Assembly (NCBI GenBank): GCA_013154205.1
Contig: JAADCY010000153.1
Span: 1-24,306, forward strand
DNA: 24,306 nucleotides
Reading direction: 5' to 3'
Source of the DNA: Thermoproteota archaeon
GTDB lineage: Archaea; Thermoproteota; Thermoprotei_A; Sulfolobales; Desulfurococcaceae
Shown here: in pieces, positions 1 to 7,323 of the stretch
How positions within the stretch are numbered: the first letter of the stretch is position 1
How the letters are laid out: each line of letters opens with the position of its first letter
Notes under the pieces: model-generated
Told to the model about the DNA's origin: nothing
Database searches by the model: none
Seen by the model: the letters and a program-made list of their open reading frames with translations, nothing else
Translations under genes and position numbers: made by a program

Positions 1-79
1 GAACAATAGGTTCAACCAGTACGGGATGACCGGGGCCTCTACTAGCTGAGCAGTGATGTATTCACGGACCGGGGGACCG
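1..79. other. Unassigned window edge
   Basis: No gene can be supported. One minus-strand frame stays open through this stretch and into the end of the dUTPase gene, but it has no ATG, GTG or TTG before codons very close to the edge. One plus-strand frame is open for about 15 codons and ends in TGA near base 49, so it could be the tail of a gene entering from the left. Neither has a recognisable protein motif in so short a span. Confidence 0.3.
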
Positions 80-550
80 TTATTTCTCGCCTTGATAATA
101 CCCGTTATACGTCTTCCTAGTGGTGCCTGTCATTTTGAAGAAGACTAGTTGTGCTATCTGAGCTCCTCTCTCGATCTCTATTCCATATGGGTTATGTACT
201 ACGAGCAGCCCTGATCCTCTGCCCTTGTAGCCGGGATCCCATACGGCAGTGTAGAGTGTGGCCCCCATCCTTATGAGGCTGGATCTCTGTATTGCTAACC
301 CGATGAATCCGTTAGGGATCTCGATCCACTCCCTGTACTTGACATAGTAGGGCCCGGGCTTTAGCCTATAAATGTTGTCGTGGGCTTTGATCTCATGGTA
401 TTCCGGTAGCTCTCTATCACTGACTCCAAGTCTGCCATTGCTTTCGAGACTGTATACTTGGTCGAGGTGTAGTCTTATCCCTGCGCAATCTGTTTCTTCA
501 GGACTTATCCCGAAAAGCTTGACCAGGTCCTCCGGCCTTAGCACGGTCAA
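80..550 (-). CDS. dut: dUTPase of the DCD/DUT family
   Basis: Hydrolyses dUTP to dUMP and pyrophosphate, keeping uracil out of DNA and supplying dTMP precursor. From the chosen start the protein has 156 residues. It shows the family core: AGIRLHL (about 23-29), RSSLIRMG (89-96), AVWDPGYKGRG (102-112), AQLVFF, and a C-terminal YYQGEK lid. In dCTP deaminases a catalytic Glu follows the WDPG turn in an LEF-type motif; here that stretch reads LLVVHNP, so deamination is unlikely and the archaeal dUTPase branch fits better. The frame stays open to a GTG at 628, but that codon lies inside a palindromic operator and has no ribosome binding site. TTG at 550 has gggtga 10 bases upstream and a TATA-like element at 592-599; GTG at 544 is the alternative. 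Transcribed divergently from the NifX-like gene. Confidence 0.87.
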   Translation of the reverse strand: MTVLRPEDLVKLFGISPEETDCAGIRLHLDQVYSLESNGRLGVSDRELPEYHEIKAHDNIYRLKPGPYYVKYREWIEIPNGFIGLAIQRSSLIRMGATLYTAVWDPGYKGRGSGLLVVHNPYGIEIERGAQIAQLVFFKMTGTTRKTYNGYYQGEK

Positions 551-591
551 GGCTTGTTCTTCACCCAGTATAGTGTCTGGGTTGGAGTAGG

Positions 592-599
592 ATTTAATA
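592..599. promoter_or_regulatory. TATA-like element between dut and NifX-like gene
   Basis: ATTTAATA on plus reads TATTAAAT on minus. About 26 bases to the left gives a dut transcript start near 570, leaving a short leader with the gggtga motif before TTG 550. About 26 bases to the right gives a start near 622, inside the palindrome that precedes the NifX-like gene. It could serve either direction or both. Inferred from archaeal promoter geometry only. Confidence 0.45.
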
Positions 600-615
600 G
601 TGTGGAACAGAATAG

Positions 616-629
616 TGTGCAATAGCACA
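616..629. promoter_or_regulatory. Operator-like inverted repeat, copy 1
   Basis: TGTGCAATAGCACA is a palindrome apart from one base pair near its centre. A perfect version, TGTGCTATAGCACA, lies at 11229-11242 at nearly the same distance from a start codon (26 bases here, 22 there) and in similar flanking sequence (a TAG before, A-rich after). Its position around the predicted transcript start suggests a repressor site. The regulator is unknown; the linked DUF134 protein is a candidate. Confidence 0.6.
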
Positions 630-655
630 TAAAACCGTTTAGAGGTGAGAAGAAA

Positions 656-1150
656 ATGGCTTGGAACAACTATGGTTATGGCTACGGCCAGCCGAGAGGC
701 CAGGGAAGAGGAGCGGGATATGGCAGAGGAGGAATGGGCAGAGGAGCCGGGTGGAGAGGACAGGGCGGCGGCCCACCAATGGTGAACCTACCAGCCATAA
801 ACCCTCCAGCACCTGGAGCAGTAAGAGTAGCAGCAATGACAACTACACCACAAGGACTGGAAGCACCGCTCGCACCACATTATAGGAGAGCCCCATACAT
901 AATCATAATCGATATCGTCAACGGGAGACCGGTATGGATGACAAGCATACCCAATCCTGTAGCAACAACACATGGTGGAGGAAGCATACTCGCCCAGTGG
1001 CTAGCATCTAACGGCGTCAAATACGTGGTATCAGGACATGTAGGCCCATCAGCAGCTAGGACGCTTGTCTCGCTAGGAGTAACCATAAGAGTCCTCCCAC
1101 CAGGGACAAGAGTAGGCGACGCACTGAGACAACTAGGCCTCCTAAGCTAA
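656..1150 (+). CDS. NifX/NifB-like (FeMo-cofactor biosynthesis domain) protein with Gly/Arg-rich N-terminus
   Basis: 164 residues. Residues 1-40 are a low-complexity segment rich in Gly, Arg, Tyr and Gln (GYGYGQPRGQGRGAGYGR). Residues about 55-161 fit the dinitrogenase iron-molybdenum cofactor biosynthesis domain (PF02579): a start like RVAAMTTTPQG, a central strand YIIIIDIVNG, HGGGSILAQWLASNGVKYVVSGHVGPSA, and a C-terminal helix. In anaerobes without nitrogenase such proteins are thought to bind metal clusters or cofactors, but the function of this subgroup is not established. The ATG is preceded by gaggtga at 642-648. It is the first gene of a likely two-gene unit with the DUF134 gene 77 bases downstream, behind an operator shared with the operon at 11265. 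No nitrogenase genes are present here. Confidence 0.85.
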   Translation: MAWNNYGYGYGQPRGQGRGAGYGRGGMGRGAGWRGQGGGPPMVNLPAINPPAPGAVRVAAMTTTPQGLEAPLAPHYRRAPYIIIIDIVNGRPVWMTSIPNPVATTHGGGSILAQWLASNGVKYVVSGHVGPSAARTLVSLGVTIRVLPPGTRVGDALRQLGLLS

Positions 1151-1227
1151 CATTCTTCCACAGGGGGCCGGAGAACCAGTAATTAGCATTGTTTTTCCAT
1201 AAATTATCCTTGAGGTGCGTATGAGAA

Positions 1228-1584
1228 ATGGGTATGATGGGGCCAAAGAGGTGGAGATGGGGCCGCAGAGGCCCTGGGAGACCCCCTAAGCCTAGATGGA
1301 TATGGGGATTCCCGGGCAGACTAAGCTTTATTCCTTTCGACGAGACAGGCCAGCCTATAAACGCAGAGCCGATAATCCTGAGGCCCGATGAAATTGAGGC
1401 TATGAGGCTAGTCTACTATGAGGGGCTGAACCAGGAAGAAGCAGCCAGGAAAATGGGGGTTTCAAGAGGAACGCTATGGCGAGCACTAGCAAGTGGTAGG
1501 AAAAAGGTCACACAGGCACTAGTGGAAAGAAGACCCATTGTAATGGGATATTGGGAGGAGACACAGGAAGAGCAAAACAGTTGA
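1228..1584 (+). CDS. DUF134-family DNA-binding protein (sigma-70 region 4-like HTH)
   Basis: 118 residues. The N-terminal 30 are very rich in Arg, Gly, Trp and Pro (KRWRWGRRGPGRPPKPRWIW). Residues about 45-100 match the DUF134 (PF02001) pattern: ILRPDEIEAMRLVYYEGLNQ, then a helix-turn-helix EEAARKMGVSRGTLWRAL. DUF134 proteins are small predicted regulators often encoded beside NifX/NifB-like and DUF5320 genes, as here. The ATG at 1228 has gaggtg at 1212-1217; an upstream ATG at 1221 is in another frame. A TATA-like ATAAATTA at about 1199-1206 and a T-run at 1191-1196 leave open whether it has its own promoter. It is a candidate binder of the shared palindrome, but nothing in the sequence proves that. 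Confidence 0.85.
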   Translation: MGMMGPKRWRWGRRGPGRPPKPRWIWGFPGRLSFIPFDETGQPINAEPIILRPDEIEAMRLVYYEGLNQEEAARKMGVSRGTLWRALASGRKKVTQALVERRPIVMGYWEETQEEQNS

Positions 1585-1617
1585 AAAATAGATCCTAAAA
1601 GGAAGGAGTTGTCAGTA

Positions 1618-2901
1618 TTACTTTTTGAGGCCTACTAGTTCGAGCACTTTAGGCAGTAACAGCCATCCATGCTCTATGATCCCTAGTCTTCCCTTGATGC
1701 ACTTCTTCTCCACAAGCTGGTCGACATCATCTGGCTCTAGCCCGGGGGCATAGACAGCTACGGGTACAGGATCATCAGTGTGTGCTCCAACACTTGGCGG
1801 TGTTGCATGGTCGGCTGTGACCAGTATCGCTGTATCGCTAGGCATCCTCTCGAGGAATGGCCTGACGAAGTACTCGTCGATGTCCTCGATCCTCTTTTTC
1901 TTGAGCTCCATGTCCCTATCATGGCCCGGCTCGTCGGGCCCCTTGAGGTGGACGTAGACGATATTGTATGTTTTGAGCAGTTCCAGTGTTTTCTCGAGCC
2001 TTATACTATAGATCTCCTTAGGATCACCTATGGGTGGTTCGAGGGCGACTGTGTCAGCACCAAATATTCTACCAATGCCTATCTCTACAGGCATTTCTGC
2101 TAGAACAGCGAATTTCAGCCCGTATTTCTCCGGGAGAGGCGTGGCTCGAGGGATCTTTCCCCCAGCATCTCTCAGTAGTATTGCATTGGCTGGCAGGAGG
2201 CCTTTCTTCCTCCTCTCCTCATTGACAGGGTGCTTGTCGAGTATCTCGATGGCTTTCTCAGTGAATATATTGGCTAGCTCCGCGGTTATTCTGGCCTCTT
2301 CAGTGTCCTCTAGAGGCTCTATCTTCTTTATGTATGGCTCGAAGTCTTTGACCGCAACGCTGAGAAGTCCTTTGCGGGTGTACGCAGGATCACTGTTCCC
2401 GACATAGGGGCTGAGCTTGTGGGTCCGGCTACCAATAATGACTACGGCGCGATGCCCAACAGTGGCTTTTACTCGGGCATACCCATCATACTTTCCTAGC
2501 TCCATGCCGTCAAGTGCTTTTGCAAGCTTTTTCGCCTCTTCTGTCTCTAGGTTTCGCCCTACACGTCTATCGATGAGCTTTCTCGTCTTTGGATCGATTG
2601 TCGCGAAATTTGCTCTGAAAGCTATCTCATAGCCCTCCTTAATAGTCATCCCGGCGCCGACGGCTTCTATAGGGCCTCTGCCTGTGTAGACTTCATGCGG
2701 ATTATATCCTATGATAGATATTACTGCCTCGTCGCTCTCGGGCGCTATTCCCTTCTCAACAGTATACATTGCACCGCAGACACCGTTCTTAGCGATCCTG
2801 TCTAGCCCAGGCTTGTATGCTTTCTCAAGTGTTGTCACGGGATCAGAGAGCCTGTCCGCCATACCGTCAAGAACAAGGTATAAGAGTCTCTTAACCGTCA
2901 T
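1618..2901 (-). CDS. apgM: 2,3-bisphosphoglycerate-independent phosphoglycerate mutase, archaeal type (copy 1)
   Basis: Interconverts 3- and 2-phosphoglycerate in glycolysis and gluconeogenesis. The 427-residue length is normal for aPGAM of the alkaline-phosphatase superfamily. Visible motifs: LVLDGMAD near the N-terminus (metal Asp), PESDEAV with Ser56 at the nucleophile position, GYNPHEVYTGRGPIEAVG, GPDEPGHD, TADHATPPS and HTDDPVPVAVYAP near the C-terminus (metal ligands). All expected metal-binding motifs are present, so this copy looks catalytically complete. ATG start at 2901. Its 3' end faces the DUF134 gene across 33 bases. A paralogue at 9810 has Thr instead of Ser at the nucleophile position, so this copy is the better candidate for the housekeeping enzyme. 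Confidence 0.93.
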   Translation of the reverse strand: MTVKRLLYLVLDGMADRLSDPVTTLEKAYKPGLDRIAKNGVCGAMYTVEKGIAPESDEAVISIIGYNPHEVYTGRGPIEAVGAGMTIKEGYEIAFRANFATIDPKTRKLIDRRVGRNLETEEAKKLAKALDGMELGKYDGYARVKATVGHRAVVIIGSRTHKLSPYVGNSDPAYTRKGLLSVAVKDFEPYIKKIEPLEDTEEARITAELANIFTEKAIEILDKHPVNEERRKKGLLPANAILLRDAGGKIPRATPLPEKYGLKFAVLAEMPVEIGIGRIFGADTVALEPPIGDPKEIYSIRLEKTLELLKTYNIVYVHLKGPDEPGHDRDMELKKKRIEDIDEYFVRPFLERMPSDTAILVTADHATPPSVGAHTDDPVPVAVYAPGLEPDDVDQLVEKKCIKGRLGIIEHGWLLLPKVLELVGLKK

Positions 2902-3016
2902 GGCTAATACACCGAGTTGATCATTCTTCTTGTCAATGCTATGTAATGAGGAGGTAATAACATTAATTTTCCTTAGAGAATAGACCCTTGTAGAACATGA
3001 ATATTATATGGTATGA

Positions 3017-3694
3017 CTAGTCGTTGTTATTGCTTTGCACTAAGCATTTACTCATGAGCTCGTAGAGTGGTCTTGACTGTGAAACTATCATGTAATCATA
3101 TTTCTTCTCAGCAGCTAATTCGTAGATCAATATGATGCCGTCACACAGTATTATTATGGATGGTGTGCTAACATCTCTGAGAACACGTGTTTTTCCACGG
3201 TACTGATCAAGGAAATTCCTTATCTCGGGGAAGACCAGGGCTTTCTCCGAGTAGAAAATAACGTACTCCTTCCTGCTCGCCAAGAATCTCTTCAAGTAAT
3301 TCAGTATTACACTACGGCCTCTCAGACAGATCGTCTTCTCTCTAGGGACAAATCCCTTCTTATATCGCGACAGGAGCTCTTGAACCTTAGATATGTTTTC
3401 CTCTAACTCCTTCAGTTTAAGCACTAGTTCTTCACGTAGTTTAGCCATGTAGTTCGACAACGCTATCTCGGGATCCAGTGCTTCAAACTTCAATGGCCTA
3501 CCAGGTATTGTTGCGACGAGGCCTTTCTCTTCCAGCTGGTTGAGGACATCATATACTCTGGTATAGGGTATATTGCTGAGGTCGCTGAGCTCGCTGGCTG
3601 TAGCTGTTCCCCTCATGAGAAGCGAGATATATACTCTTGCCTCATACTGAGTGAATCCCAGTTTCCTCAGTATCTCGTATAGTTCTCTACTCAT
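3017..3694 (-). CDS. TrmB-family transcriptional regulator
   Basis: 225 residues from ATG 3694, which lies one base after the stop of the KaiC-like gene; the frame extends further upstream but only inside that gene. Residues about 10-75 form a TrmB-type winged helix (GFTQYEARVYISLLMRG, ASELSDLSNIPYTRVYDVLNQLEEKGLV). Residues about 78-112 are a likely coiled-coil dimerisation helix. The rest resembles the effector domain of TrmB regulators but is short. TrmB proteins control transport and central carbon genes in archaea, usually by binding a sugar. The gene is co-transcribed with the ATPase and diverges from an ABC importer whose promoter carries a 24-base palindrome, so it probably regulates that importer. 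The ligand is unknown. Confidence 0.82.
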   Translation of the reverse strand: MSRELYEILRKLGFTQYEARVYISLLMRGTATASELSDLSNIPYTRVYDVLNQLEEKGLVATIPGRPLKFEALDPEIALSNYMAKLREELVLKLKELEENISKVQELLSRYKKGFVPREKTICLRGRSVILNYLKRFLASRKEYVIFYSEKALVFPEIRNFLDQYRGKTRVLRDVSTPSIIILCDGIILIYELAAEKKYDYMIVSQSRPLYELMSKCLVQSNNND

Positions 3695-3695
3695 A

Positions 3696-4445
3696 TTACT
3701 CGCCGCTCTCAACAATTCTAATCCTGCCTTTCTCGAAGTAGTAGCGGAGCTTCCTCTTCTCATAAACGGTTTTCAAACACTTATCTATCCACAAGTACAA
3801 GGCTATCCTATCCTTAACCCATTCCTTAGCAGTCCTTATGACCACATCAGTTGTCTGCGCCAGGAAGTTCTCTATCTGTTTATCCTTAACATTCTCATTA
3901 TATATGAATAGGTATACGCCATTAAACTTCCTCGTATCTGCATGCATCCTCTCCATAAACTTTATGATCTCTCTGCGGTGCCAGGTGAACATTATTGTTG
4001 ATAAGTGGCTGAAAACCATGACTCCCCCATTTTCCCTCAGTGTTTCCCCCTCGGCGAATAATAGGGAGTGAAGCGTATCGTCCACGCTGAAGGGGTCATT
4101 GATAATGTATTTCGCCATTGTCTCTAAGCCCACACGAGGCGAGAAACCATCGACGAATACTAGTTGGCCAGAATCAATATAGGGTCTCGGATCCCATCCG
4201 AAGCTCATCATGTTTCTAACTATGTCTGTAGGCGGTGTATCGACTGTTACGTATAGGACTGTTTTACCCTTGTTGAGACACGACCATACGAATCCCTGAG
4301 CTAGAGATGTTTTCCCTGTCCCTATAGGTCCTATTAACAATATGCTTGAAGGCCAGGGGAATCCTCCGCTGAGCATTTTATCAAGGATCTCGTAACCAGT
4401 AGAGATTCTTTCCTCTTGTTCAGGTATATCATATATAAATGACAT
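3696..4445 (-). CDS. KaiC/RecA-superfamily ATPase with degenerate Walker B
   Basis: 249 residues, a single KaiC-like domain. Residues 14-28 carry the STGYEILDKMLSGGFP opening, Walker A is GPIGTGKTS at 39-47, and the post-Walker strand reads LYVTVDTPPTDI where KaiC proteins usually have paired Glu residues. The expected Walker B (hhhhDSLS) is VMVFSHLS at 142-149, with no Asp. The protein may therefore bind nucleotide but hydrolyse it poorly. Archaeal proteins of this type are often signalling or regulatory. It forms a two-gene unit with the TrmB-like regulator (one-base gap) and diverges from the importer, which suggests a regulatory role there. ATG start at 4445 with a gggcgag motif just upstream. 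Confidence 0.78.
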   Translation of the reverse strand: MSFIYDIPEQEERISTGYEILDKMLSGGFPWPSSILLIGPIGTGKTSLAQGFVWSCLNKGKTVLYVTVDTPPTDIVRNMMSFGWDPRPYIDSGQLVFVDGFSPRVGLETMAKYIINDPFSVDDTLHSLLFAEGETLRENGGVMVFSHLSTIMFTWHRREIIKFMERMHADTRKFNGVYLFIYNENVKDKQIENFLAQTTDVVIRTAKEWVKDRIALYLWIDKCLKTVYEKRKLRYYFEKGRIRIVESGE

Positions 4446-4549
4446 AATTGCTCGCCCAGCATCTATGGTGTTGCTTGTTTTACTAGTGTCACGTGAATAG
4501 AATTGATTTTTATCTGATAAAAGGTCTTTGTAATAGTGTTGGGTAATCT

Positions 4550-4573
4550 TTTTTTAACTCTAGAGTTAAAAAA
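4550..4573. promoter_or_regulatory. Perfect 24-base palindrome over the importer promoter
   Basis: The left arm TTTTTTAACTCT is followed directly by its reverse complement AGAGTTAAAAAA with no mismatch. The left part doubles as an archaeal TATA box (TTTTTTAA), which puts transcript start near 4578-4582, just before the ggtga motif and ATG 4589. A protein bound here would block TBP. The AACT-CTAG-AGTT core resembles the TACT...AGTA style of TrmB sites in Thermococcales, and a TrmB-like gene lies next door, so it is a likely TrmB operator. It might alternatively form a hairpin or serve the divergent gene. Confidence 0.65.
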
Positions 4574-4588
4574 CTGCATGGTGACAAC

Positions 4589-5629
4589 ATGAATAAGCTT
4601 GGAGTAGTCGCTATTATTGTTGTCATCGCGATAATAATTGCTGCCGCAGCTTATTACTACTATTCTACACAGCAGAGCAAGACCCAGAAAACAGTTACAA
4701 TACACCTCTATACTTCTATGCCGACCAATATCGCTACACAGCTAATCCAGATGTTTGAGAAGAAATACCCGTACATCCATGTAGAGCTATACCGATCAGG
4801 TACTTCTAAGGTTCTCGCGAAGCTACAGGCAGAGATAGAATCAGGCCACGTTGTGTGTGATGTTATATGGGTTGCCGACCCAAGCGGTATCATACAGTTG
4901 AAGGATAAGGGCTACCTATTAAAGTTCACACCCAACGATGCTGACAAGATACTCTATAAGGATCCGGACGGATACTGGTATGCAGGCAGAATAATAGTTC
5001 CAGTCATAGCGTGGAACACCCAGATCCTCAAGAGCAATCATCCGACATCCTGGCTCGACCTAGCAAGCCCGCAGTACAAGGCTACGCTACCGTCACCATG
5101 GAATAAGGCCTCAACATGGGCCGCTATGCCCAACCCATTATACTCGGGCGCAGCAACAGTCGTAGCCTACGTATTATCGGAGAAGTATGGATGGAAGTAC
5201 TTCGAGGAGATCAAGAATAACGGTGTAACAGTCGTTAAGAGCAACTCCGCAGTTCTTAACGGCATAATCAACAAAGAATACCCTGTCGGTGTAACGCTGG
5301 ACTACATGGTTAGACAGCACAAAGCTAACGGTGACCCCGTGGACTACGTATTCCCGAAGGATGCCGTCATACTCATACCCAGCCCGATAGCAATTCTCAA
5401 GACGACGCCTCATCCGGATGCTGCAAAGACCTTCGTCAACTTCATTCTATCCAAGGATGTACAGCAGTGGCTCTCAGAGCAGGGCTTTATCCCTGCACGT
5501 AGCGATGTAAAGCCTCCGGCTGGAGTACCTGCTCTCAACACGCTTAACGTTGTACAGATCAACTGGGATCAGCTGGCTAAGAACCTCGAGAATATCAGGA
5601 CACAGTTCCAGAACATCATGATGAAGTAA
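4589..5629 (+). CDS. ABC importer extracellular substrate-binding protein (FbpA/AfuA-like)
   Basis: 346 residues. Residues 4-23 are a hydrophobic signal or membrane anchor, followed by a Gln/Ser/Thr linker and a periplasmic-binding fold: TVTIHLYTSMPTNIATQLIQMF, VCDVIWVADPSGI, YPVGVTLDYMV, and a C-terminal SKDVQQWLSEQGFIPARSDV. This is the pattern of the iron/thiamine/2-aminoethylphosphonate group. In iron-binding FbpA a Tyr-Tyr pair binds the metal where this protein has Asp-Tyr (LDYMV), so ferric iron is doubtful; relatives such as AfuA bind phosphorylated sugars. ATG 4589 has ggtga four bases upstream. First gene of the importer operon, with the permease 15 bases downstream. The substrate cannot be read from the sequence. 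Confidence 0.85.
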   Translation: MNKLGVVAIIVVIAIIIAAAAYYYYSTQQSKTQKTVTIHLYTSMPTNIATQLIQMFEKKYPYIHVELYRSGTSKVLAKLQAEIESGHVVCDVIWVADPSGIIQLKDKGYLLKFTPNDADKILYKDPDGYWYAGRIIVPVIAWNTQILKSNHPTSWLDLASPQYKATLPSPWNKASTWAAMPNPLYSGAATVVAYVLSEKYGWKYFEEIKNNGVTVVKSNSAVLNGIINKEYPVGVTLDYMVRQHKANGDPVDYVFPKDAVILIPSPIAILKTTPHPDAAKTFVNFILSKDVQQWLSEQGFIPARSDVKPPAGVPALNTLNVVQINWDQLAKNLENIRTQFQNIMMK

Positions 5630-5644
5630 TAGGGGTGGTCATGG

Positions 5645-7318
5645 ATGACCTATATGAGTAAAGGTTTTTTTGACTTTAAATATATTGTCTGGATACTCGC
5701 AATAGCCACCCTGCTCGCATCCGTAGCCTATCCCTTATTTATCCTTATTTATTCGAGTTTTATGGTCAACGGCCATTTTTCGCTCCAGTCGTACCAGAGG
5801 GTTTTCAGTTCTCCAGAAACATACGAGTATACCCGTAATACTTTGATTTTGGGTGTTTTAGTCACAATAATAGCTTCTATAATAGGTGTTCTACTGGCCT
5901 GGATAGTTGTCAGGACAGACTTACCCTATAAGAGGCTGCTCAGCACACTAGCAGTACTGCCCTTCGTCTTCCCACCATATATAGGAGCTATAGCTTGGAT
6001 ACAGCTCGCAGCACCATACGTTGGTTATCTAAACAGGATACTCATGGCTTTCGGTCTCCCAGGCGATACGATCAATATCTACACGTTCGGCGGTCTTTTA
6101 ATGGTTATGTCGTTCAGATTCTATGTCTATACGTTCTTAACGACGAGCGCCGCGCTAGAACAGATCGATCCCAGCCTTGAAGAAGCTGCCCGTATGAGCG
6201 GCGCACGCATGATGAAGGTAGCCAAAGACGTGACGCTAAGACTTGTGGCTCCCAGCATAGCGTCGGGAGCACTGCTCACATTCATAGCCGTAATCTCGAA
6301 CTTCGGTATCCCAGCGCTAATAGGGATGAGGGCTCACTACTACGTATTAACAACGATGATCTACGCCGCCTTCTCGATCCCAGATCTCAACAAGGCGACT
6401 GCTTACTCAATGATACTGCTCGTCATAGCCGCTGTAGCCCTCTATGTGCAGAGGAGAATGTTCCGCGAACAAAAATACACGACTATAACCGGGAAGACCG
6501 TCAGACCCAGTGTTGCAAGGCTGGGCAAGTGGCGCATACCTGTCTTCGCAATCGTTCTCGTCTTCGTCACTATAACCGCTATCATACCATTAATCTCCAT
6601 AACGGTCAGTGCGTTCTTGAAAGAAGTCCGTCTCAACCCATTAAATCCGAGTAGCTGGACGCTGAGGAATCTCTACGAAGTACTATTCGTAAACCCAGAC
6701 ACGACTATTGCTATAAAGACCAGCCTGTTCCTATCAATATCGTCAGCGACGATAATAACTTTGTATGGAGCACTACTAGCGTACCTGATAGTTAAAACAA
6801 ATATCAAGGGCCGCTCATTCCTTGACTGGCTCTCATCAGTCCCCTATGCTTTACCTGGGACAGTCGTAGCAATAGCTATTATCCTGGCATTCATTAGGAC
6901 ACCGCTCTACAACACGATATGGATACTTCTCCTAGCATACTTCATCAGATACATGTCCTACGGCGTTAGAACCATAGTTGGTGCCTTGATGCAGATCGAT
7001 AAAAGCCTTGAAGAAGCCGCAAGAATGTGTGGGGCTTCATGGCTCGGCACGATGAAAGATATCGTACTACCACTCCTTAAGAGCGGCTTAGTGGCGTCAT
7101 GGATACTCGTCTTCATGCCAACGCTCGGCGAGCTAACAGTATCAATAATACTTTATCCACCCGACAACCCGACGATAGGTGTAGCGACATATAACTTGAT
7201 GGAAGAAGGACTCTACTCATGGGCCTACGCCCTCGCCTTCATAGTCTCAATCATAGTCATAACTGCTCACGTCGTAGTCCGTAAGATCACGGGTAGACTA
7301 GGTGTCAGAGGTGTCTAG
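5645..7318 (+). CDS. ABC importer permease, two fused transmembrane domains
   Basis: 557 residues with about 12 predicted membrane helices, twice the usual six. Each half carries an EAA coupling loop that contacts the ATPase: EEAARMSGARMMKVAKDV near residue 180 and EEAARMCGASWLGTMKDI near residue 455. One polypeptide therefore supplies both membrane halves, as in the FbpB-type permeases of iron, thiamine and phosphonate importers. ATG 5645 follows a ggggtggtc motif; an ATG at 5641 is in another frame and ends after six codons, and ATG 5654 is a possible alternative. It lies between the binding protein and the ATPase, with only 5 bases to the latter. Confidence 0.9.
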   Translation: MTYMSKGFFDFKYIVWILAIATLLASVAYPLFILIYSSFMVNGHFSLQSYQRVFSSPETYEYTRNTLILGVLVTIIASIIGVLLAWIVVRTDLPYKRLLSTLAVLPFVFPPYIGAIAWIQLAAPYVGYLNRILMAFGLPGDTINIYTFGGLLMVMSFRFYVYTFLTTSAALEQIDPSLEEAARMSGARMMKVAKDVTLRLVAPSIASGALLTFIAVISNFGIPALIGMRAHYYVLTTMIYAAFSIPDLNKATAYSMILLVIAAVALYVQRRMFREQKYTTITGKTVRPSVARLGKWRIPVFAIVLVFVTITAIIPLISITVSAFLKEVRLNPLNPSSWTLRNLYEVLFVNPDTTIAIKTSLFLSISSATIITLYGALLAYLIVKTNIKGRSFLDWLSSVPYALPGTVVAIAIILAFIRTPLYNTIWILLLAYFIRYMSYGVRTIVGALMQIDKSLEEAARMCGASWLGTMKDIVLPLLKSGLVASWILVFMPTLGELTVSIILYPPDNPTIGVATYNLMEEGLYSWAYALAFIVSIIVITAHVVVRKITGRLGVRGV

Positions 7319-7323
7319 GCCTC

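Noticed and set aside
1..79. Open minus-strand frame downstream of dut as a separate gene
   Set aside because: It has no usable start codon before the window edge and no motif.
80..628. dCTP deaminase function and GTG 628 as start
   Set aside because: The deaminase Glu position reads as a hydrophobic residue, and GTG 628 lies inside the palindrome without a ribosome binding site.
656..1150. NifX/NifB-like domain as evidence of nitrogen fixation
   Set aside because: Stand-alone domains of this family are common in anaerobes without nitrogenase, and no nif structural genes are present in the window.
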